11,496 nt of DNA from Ktedonobacter sp. (GTDB lineage: Bacteria; Chloroflexota; Ktedonobacteria; Ktedonobacterales; Ktedonobacteraceae), in NCBI GenBank assembly GCA_003450555.1, contig DMFQ01000281.1, positions 1-11,496 on the forward strand, written 5' to 3'. The translations under genes were made by a program, and so were the position numbers. This document shows positions 7,995 through 11,496 of the stretch, piece after piece. The notes beneath the pieces were generated by a model that saw only the letters and a list, made by a program, of their open reading frames with translations, did no database searches and was not told where the DNA came from. Within the stretch, counting starts at the first letter, position 1. Every line of letters begins with the position of its first letter.

Positions 7995-8363
7995 TTATAC
8001 CAGGCTGCGCACGCTAGCCACTAATTCATCGCTATTAAAAGGCTTTGTTATGTACAGGTCTGCGCCTTGCCTTAATCCCCATGATCTGTCGAGGGGAGTA
8101 TTTTTACTTGTTAACAAAATAATTGGGATGTGTCTGCTTGCTTCTAAACTTTTGAGTTTACGACACAGCTGAAAACCGTTTTGTTTCGGTAAGACGACAT
8201 CTAATACAATACATTGTGGGTGTTCTCTAAACACTTTTTCGATAGCTTCATCGCCATCAACAGCGGTAACCACATCAAAGCCACTATTACGAAGTGGAGC
8301 GACAATCATGGTCAACTCTGTCCAGCTATCATCTACTACGAGAATCTTCTGCCCAGGCATCAT
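7995..8363 (-). CDS. PilH/PixH-type single-domain response regulator
   Basis: CheY-like receiver of 122 aa with no output domain, an expected phosphate acceptor for the CheA kinase of the cluster. The acidic pair is D11/D12, the phospho-acceptor D55 in IVLDVVLP, the switch threonine T85 and the lysine K107 in ITKPF. The segment RSWGLRQGADLYITKPF resembles the WG-x-RQGA pattern I associate with PilH and its cyanobacterial relatives. Two ATG codons stand side by side (8363 and 8360). A weak ribosome site (GGAAAGG) lies seven bases upstream, and TATAAT falls between it and the start. The gene is 112 bases after the PilG-like gene and 88 bases before the cheW GTG. Confidence 0.92.
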   Translation of the reverse strand: MMPGQKILVVDDSWTELTMIVAPLRNSGFDVVTAVDGDEAIEKVFREHPQCIVLDVVLPKQNGFQLCRKLKSLEASRHIPIILLTSKNTPLDRSWGLRQGADLYITKPFNSDELVASVRSLV

Positions 8364-8436
8364 TATTATACCTTTCCGGTAAGTCAGTTATGCTAGTGAA
8401 ATGGGAAATAATGGCTATTCCACTAACGCGCAAACA

Positions 8437-8459
8437 CCTGTAGAATCTTCTGCTACAGG
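8437..8459. repeat. Small hairpin between the PilG- and PilH-like genes
   Basis: CCTGTAG (8437-8443) pairs exactly with CTACAGG (8453-8459) across nine bases. On the minus strand it begins about 17 bases after the stop codon of the PilG-like gene. No T-run follows, so it is not a typical intrinsic terminator. It could be an RNA-processing or stability element between two receiver genes. Confidence 0.45.
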
Positions 8460-8475
8460 CAAATGCAGACGACGC

Positions 8476-8907
8476 CTAGCCGCGACGTCGCAGGCGAGTG
8501 CGCATCCCTTCATGTTGTGGAGGCATACGTTCTTGCCAGTTCACAAGATGTTTTTTTACGGTTTGTACCAGTTCCACCGAGTCAAAAGGTTTTGTCAGGT
8601 ATTCCGTTGAGCCAGCGAGCCGACCACGCATCTTGTCGAATAGACCATCCTTCCCACTGAGCATAATAATCGGTATTTGACGAAACTGCAAGTTTTTGCG
8701 AATAATCTGGCAAATATGGTACCCATCCATACGGGGCAACTGTATATCAAGCAGGATTACAGCGGGCATTTCGTCGGCAACCGAGGTGAGAGCGCTCAGA
8801 CCATCTCCAGCGGTAATCACTCTAATATGCTCCCGTTGCAGGGTCATTTGGACGATCTTGCGCACAGTGGGACTATCATCCACAACTAGTACTGTCGGTT
8901 CAGCCAT
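8476..8907 (-). CDS. PilG/PixG-type response regulator receiver
   Basis: CheY-like receiver of 143 aa. The acidic pair is D10/D11, phospho-acceptor D54 in ILLDIQLPRMDGY, S84 at the switch position and K106 in LTKPF. The long signature LSGKDGLFDKMRGRLAGS followed by TEYLTKPF is characteristic of the PilG/PatA/PixG receiver group. A short Arg-rich tail follows the domain (about 122-143). The start is the ATG at 8905-8907, with AGGAGG eight bases upstream; a TTG one codon earlier is possible but less likely. The ATG overlaps the stop of the PATAN gene as TGATG, so translation of the two is coupled and the products are probably made in similar amounts and may act together. Confidence 0.93.
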   Translation of the reverse strand: MAEPTVLVVDDSPTVRKIVQMTLQREHIRVITAGDGLSALTSVADEMPAVILLDIQLPRMDGYHICQIIRKNLQFRQIPIIMLSGKDGLFDKMRGRLAGSTEYLTKPFDSVELVQTVKKHLVNWQERMPPQHEGMRTRLRRRG

Positions 8908-10304
8908 CAAATAGACCTCCTATGTGGCTCAGGTGACCTGTAGGGACCACCTTCATTTTCAGGGACATGATTCCAATTTTGTATGATACCCATGTGAGTA
9001 GGTTGCATGACATCATGGCCACGAGTTACGTGCGTGTTGCGTTGGGCTCGATAGACCTGATATTGATGTATCTCCTGATCTATTTCCGTCAAGAAGGCCT
9101 TCCAGGCGAAATTAAGGTTGCGCCCGGTATGTGAATTGCCTACCTCATCGCGTAACAATTCCGCGAAAACCATGCGTAAGAAAGATGCAAGACCGAGTAC
9201 GGCTTCCCAATAAAACTCTTCTAACTGCTCTCCTTTTACTAATTTATCGAGGGTAAGAATGCTGGCACAATCAAGTTTCCCGTGAGTAAATTCAATAGTT
9301 TCCAGGATGGGGTATTGTTGCTTCGATAGAAGTTGGAACTGGTTGGCGAAACGGCGCTCTAAATAGCGTACGACCTCCGCGTAGGGTACCTGTCCTCGTC
9401 CGCGTAGACTTTTCGCATATCTACTATGATGGAACAACAAGCCGTTGATGCAATCGGAGAGGACGGTAACGAGGCCAAGAAGGTGTTGTTCCGGGTTGGA
9501 AGACTGATGCTGCCGTGTTAATGCTGTCTGGCACCTGATAATAAGGTTTGAAATGTCCTGTTGTACCTCGGTCTCCAGGGCAGTATCAACGATTTCGATG
9601 AGGCGAAGTTCGAGTAGACGGGTCATGATGCGTGCGACGCGTGCCTCGGGGGTCATCAAAACCAAGGCGATGGCCTGGAGAGGTAGTTCTCCGTTCGAGA
9701 GGCAGAGCACTTCTATATATTCCTGGCTCAACCCGAGGCTACGCACATCATTATGGATTTCAGGCAGCCAGCGAGCGACGGTTGTCCGCGTCAAATGGAT
9801 CTCACCCATCTCCTCCCATTCATCTGCTTGACGTAAAGCTTCAAGGAGGGTCGAGTCGATGTCGAGCGGCTGCATTCTGTTTTCCATGGGAACAAGTTGA
9901 CGATGAAAGGCAAAACGGCCATCGACCCAACGCAAGGCGTGACTGATCGACTGAGTGACGCCAAATTCCAAGCGGCGCTGCATTTCGGCGGCACTCATCC
10001 AATTGCGTTCAACGAGCAACGCCAAGGCAACCTGTGTATTGCCGCTCGCACGCTCACGCACTGCTTGAGCGCGCTGAGGATCCAGTTTATTGACGAGACA
10101 GAGCATAACAAGCAAATCTGGTTGCGGCACGCCTTCTTCGCGCAATGCGACGATCTGGCCCTTACGAAGGCTGATAGAGAGAGTTTCTGGTCCTGAATGG
10201 ACGAAGAGCGTGCCTGTTTTTCCACTCAGTGCGAGCATTTTCAGGATAGATTGGAGACCTAATGTTTGTAAGTCTCCATCCATAATGCGGTCTTGCTGCT
10301 CCAT
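8907..10304 (-). CDS. PATAN (DUF4388) domain protein
   Basis: The first about 90 residues match the PATAN/DUF4388 pattern: a DGDLQTLGLQSILKMLALSG helix, then GTLFV, then LRKGQIVAL. A helical extension with WVDGRFAFH follows to about 165, and a winged-helix-like segment spans about 195-240 (LPLQAIALVL through LLELRLIEIVD). Residues about 245-425 form a helical region I cannot assign, and the last 40 are polar. In PatA and PixG of cyanobacteria a PATAN domain is joined to a receiver; here the protein (465 aa) has none, but a PilG-type receiver gene follows with a TGATG overlap. The ATG at 10304 has GAAGG close upstream; the frame stays open to 10331. It probably acts as a cytoplasmic output or adaptor of the chemosensory pathway; the biochemical role is unknown. 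Confidence 0.85.
   Translation of the reverse strand: MEQQDRIMDGDLQTLGLQSILKMLALSGKTGTLFVHSGPETLSISLRKGQIVALREEGVPQPDLLVMLCLVNKLDPQRAQAVRERASGNTQVALALLVERNWMSAAEMQRRLEFGVTQSISHALRWVDGRFAFHRQLVPMENRMQPLDIDSTLLEALRQADEWEEMGEIHLTRTTVARWLPEIHNDVRSLGLSQEYIEVLCLSNGELPLQAIALVLMTPEARVARIMTRLLELRLIEIVDTALETEVQQDISNLIIRCQTALTRQHQSSNPEQHLLGLVTVLSDCINGLLFHHSRYAKSLRGRGQVPYAEVVRYLERRFANQFQLLSKQQYPILETIEFTHGKLDCASILTLDKLVKGEQLEEFYWEAVLGLASFLRMVFAELLRDEVGNSHTGRNLNFAWKAFLTEIDQEIHQYQVYRAQRNTHVTRGHDVMQPTHMGIIQNWNHVPENEGGPYRSPEPHRRSI
8916..8921 (-). promoter_or_regulatory. Ribosome binding site of the PilG-like gene inside the PATAN gene
   Basis: AGGAGG on the minus strand lies within the last codons of the PATAN reading frame, eight bases before the ATG at 8907. 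With the TGATG overlap this points to coupled translation with independent re-loading of ribosomes. Confidence 0.8.
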
Positions 10305-10435
10305 GGTTCCTTCTATTCCTTTCCCGGTCAAGCGTGCGAGTCAAATGCTCTGCTCTATCACACACTGCCACCTGCAATGCTCTGAAAAAGTATTCCATTC
10401 TCTTCTAGTTTGGACGAAAGAGAGAGGAAGAAGTA

Positions 10436-11294
10436 TCAGGCCCTGTTCAAACATACCTGCTCAATAGCGGAGAGGAGGTGATCGATGTTGAAGGGTTTAT
10501 CAACGTACGCCACCTGATTGCCGCGCATATACGAGCGGTTCCACGGGACTTCAAGCTGAGTTAAGGCACTCATTATGACAAAAGCGGGCCTGGCATGCAA
10601 TGAGGCAGCGTTTAGACAGCGCATGACCTGGTAGCCATTCATCCAGGGCATGATCAAGTCTGTAACGATACAATGTGGTTTCCAATCGAGGCATTGTTCC
10701 AGTGCCTCTAATCCATCATGCGCTACAGCGACTTCATAGTTCGATTCAAAAATAAGACACTGCTCCAACCGCGCTGGCAATTGCCACGTCGTCATCCACG
10801 ACCAAGATACGTAATTTTTCATTCAAAGGTTTAATTGCTTCGCGCTCAAGCAGAAGCCTTTGCAATACTTGTAAATAGCGCTGCAAGCGGCCCATCTCAA
10901 AAGGTGTTTGCAACAGCGCTACGGCCCCTATTTGCTCGAGCGTTGAACGAGAGACGGAATGGCTGCTGAGGGCAATTTTCAGGCGAACATGAGGCCAGCG
11001 TTGCTCATATTTCTTTATACTATTCCCTACCAACGATAGTGGTGCAACGTTTTCTTTGACAGGTACCCGTACGCGAGTGCGCTCATTGCCCATTCCCATA
11101 GCTATACGAGAAGCTTCATCCAGGTCAAACAATAAAATGTCGCCTTCGGCTTCGCTCCCCGACAAAGCGGAGGAGGGTAGTACGATGGCTTCATAGCCCC
11201 AGTTTTGTATATTTGTGGTGAGAACATGCTCAAAGCTGTTATGCTGTCCAATGATCAGCACGCGAAGTTTTGGGCATCTTCGTGGAGATTGCAT
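10436..11294 (-). pseudogene. Tandem receiver protein (pseudo-receiver plus receiver) broken by a frameshift
   Basis: The open frame from the ATG at 11294 runs 182 codons. Residues 10-150 look like a degenerate receiver: VLIIGQ has no acidic pair, LLFDLDEA keeps a possible acceptor Asp (D57), and QTPFE has Gln in place of the invariant Lys. A second receiver starts at about 161 (LRILVVDDDVAIAS), but the frame is lost near 10770-10775 and stops at TGA. The other frame (10436 to about 10773) continues it with RLEQCLIFESNYEVAVAHDG, then IVTDLIMPWMNGY, MSALT and VDKPF. One extra base in AGCGCGG, or two missing, explains the break; joining the frames gives a receiver of normal length. AGAGGA stands nine bases before the ATG. 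It may be a true lesion, a sequencing error or, less likely, programmed frameshifting. Confidence 0.8.
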
Positions 11295-11407
11295 GATAGC
11301 TTATCCTCTTGTGTACCGCATAAGCATGAAAAAGTACATGATACGTAGTGTACGCTATTGGGAGTTAGGTCGATATTAAGAAAACAGGGAAAGTTATTAA
11401 GATTGTA
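11295..11407 (-). promoter_or_regulatory. Intergenic gap upstream of the tandem-receiver gene
   Basis: This 113-base AT-rich gap probably contains any separate promoter of the cluster. It holds an imperfect palindrome at 11334-11353 (GTACA at one end, TGTAC at the other, TACGTA inside). I could not find a -35/-10 pair with good match and spacing, so no promoter is placed. Confidence 0.25.
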
Positions 11408-11496
11408 TTAAATATTTTGCATTACGACGTTACCGCGAAAGACATAGCCGATGCCGGGTTCGGTTATAATATACCGGGGGTGTGACGGTTCCAGTT
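11408..11496 (-). CDS. OmpR/KdpE-like response regulator, C-terminal end only
   Basis: The minus-strand frame ending with TAA at 11408-11410 encodes LEPSHPRYIITEPGIGYVF followed by RGNVVMQNI. This is the last beta-hairpin of an OmpR/PhoB winged-helix DNA-binding domain, where the family ends in a K-LE-x-DP-x-x-PRYI-x-T-x-x-G-x-GY-x-F pattern; the ITE-x-GIGY form is closest to KdpE. The rest of the gene lies beyond the window, so the receiver domain and partner kinase cannot be seen. Nine residues follow the wing, a short tail. It ends 113 bases before the tandem-receiver gene on the same strand. The two genes may be co-transcribed, since I see no clear terminator between them. Confidence 0.82.
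   Translation of the reverse strand, partial: LEPSHPRYIITEPGIGYVFRGNVVMQNI

Noticed and set aside
10162-10398. 78-codon minus-strand frame spanning the gap upstream of the PATAN gene
   Set aside because: Half of it overlaps the PATAN N-terminus in another frame; it has no domain and an Arg/His-rich composition typical of shadow frames.
10436-10822. Separate intact receiver gene starting at 10822
   Set aside because: Its first about 17 residues do not form the first receiver strand or acidic pair; those are encoded in the other frame of the upstream gene, so this is the downstream half of a frameshifted gene.

Overview
The window holds one chemosensory gene cluster, with every supportable gene on the minus strand. 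In transcription order (right to left) it contains: the extreme C-terminus of an OmpR/KdpE-like response regulator (11408-11496, cut by the window edge); a frameshifted tandem-receiver gene (10436-11294); a PATAN/DUF4388 protein (8907-10304); a PilG-type receiver (8476-8907); a PilH-type receiver (7995-8363); a CheW adaptor (7223-7906); a sensorless PilJ-like methyl-accepting protein with a long glutamine/asparagine/phenylalanine/glycine tail (4888-7158); and a very large hybrid CheA kinase with two Hpt domains and a C-terminal receiver (67-4725). The order PATAN, REC, REC, CheW, MCP, CheA-REC is that of the type IV pilus (Pil-Chp, Pix, Hmp) class of chemosensory systems rather than a flagellar chemotaxis operon. 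No cheR, cheB or flagellar gene is visible.

Inferred logic: an MCP array coupled by CheW activates the CheA kinase. Phosphoryl groups then pass from the Hpt histidines (H50 and H755) to the kinase's own receiver (D1479) and to the two stand-alone receivers, PilG-like D54 and PilH-like D55. The PATAN protein is translationally coupled (TGATG) to the PilG-like receiver, so the pair looks like a two-gene version of PatA/PixG, in which both domains sit in one chain. The output is probably pilus- or surface-related, but no pilus gene lies in the window.

Organism: moderate GC, strong AGGAGG-type ribosome binding sites, a Pil-Chp/Pix-like set and GC-rich hairpin repeats between genes suggest a large-genome environmental bacterium. 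A Chloroflexota member such as a Ktedonobacteria relative is my best guess, but it rests on general impression and not on a search. Cyanobacteria have similar gene sets.

Non-coding structure: a 47-base perfect palindrome lies just downstream of cheA (1-47). A GC-rich hairpin followed by six U, the form of an intrinsic terminator on the minus strand, sits between the MCP gene and cheA next to a second hairpin (4768-4824). A small hairpin lies between the pilG- and pilH-like genes. GTACAAT-type words recur in two intergenic gaps. No stretch longer than about 165 bases lacks a gene, and I see no tRNA, rRNA, CRISPR array or insertion sequence.

The most unusual items are the prion-like, FG-rich tail of the MCP, the CheA architecture (two Hpts separated by about 600 residues of Pro-rich and charged helical linker) and the frameshift that breaks the tandem-receiver gene inside its second receiver.
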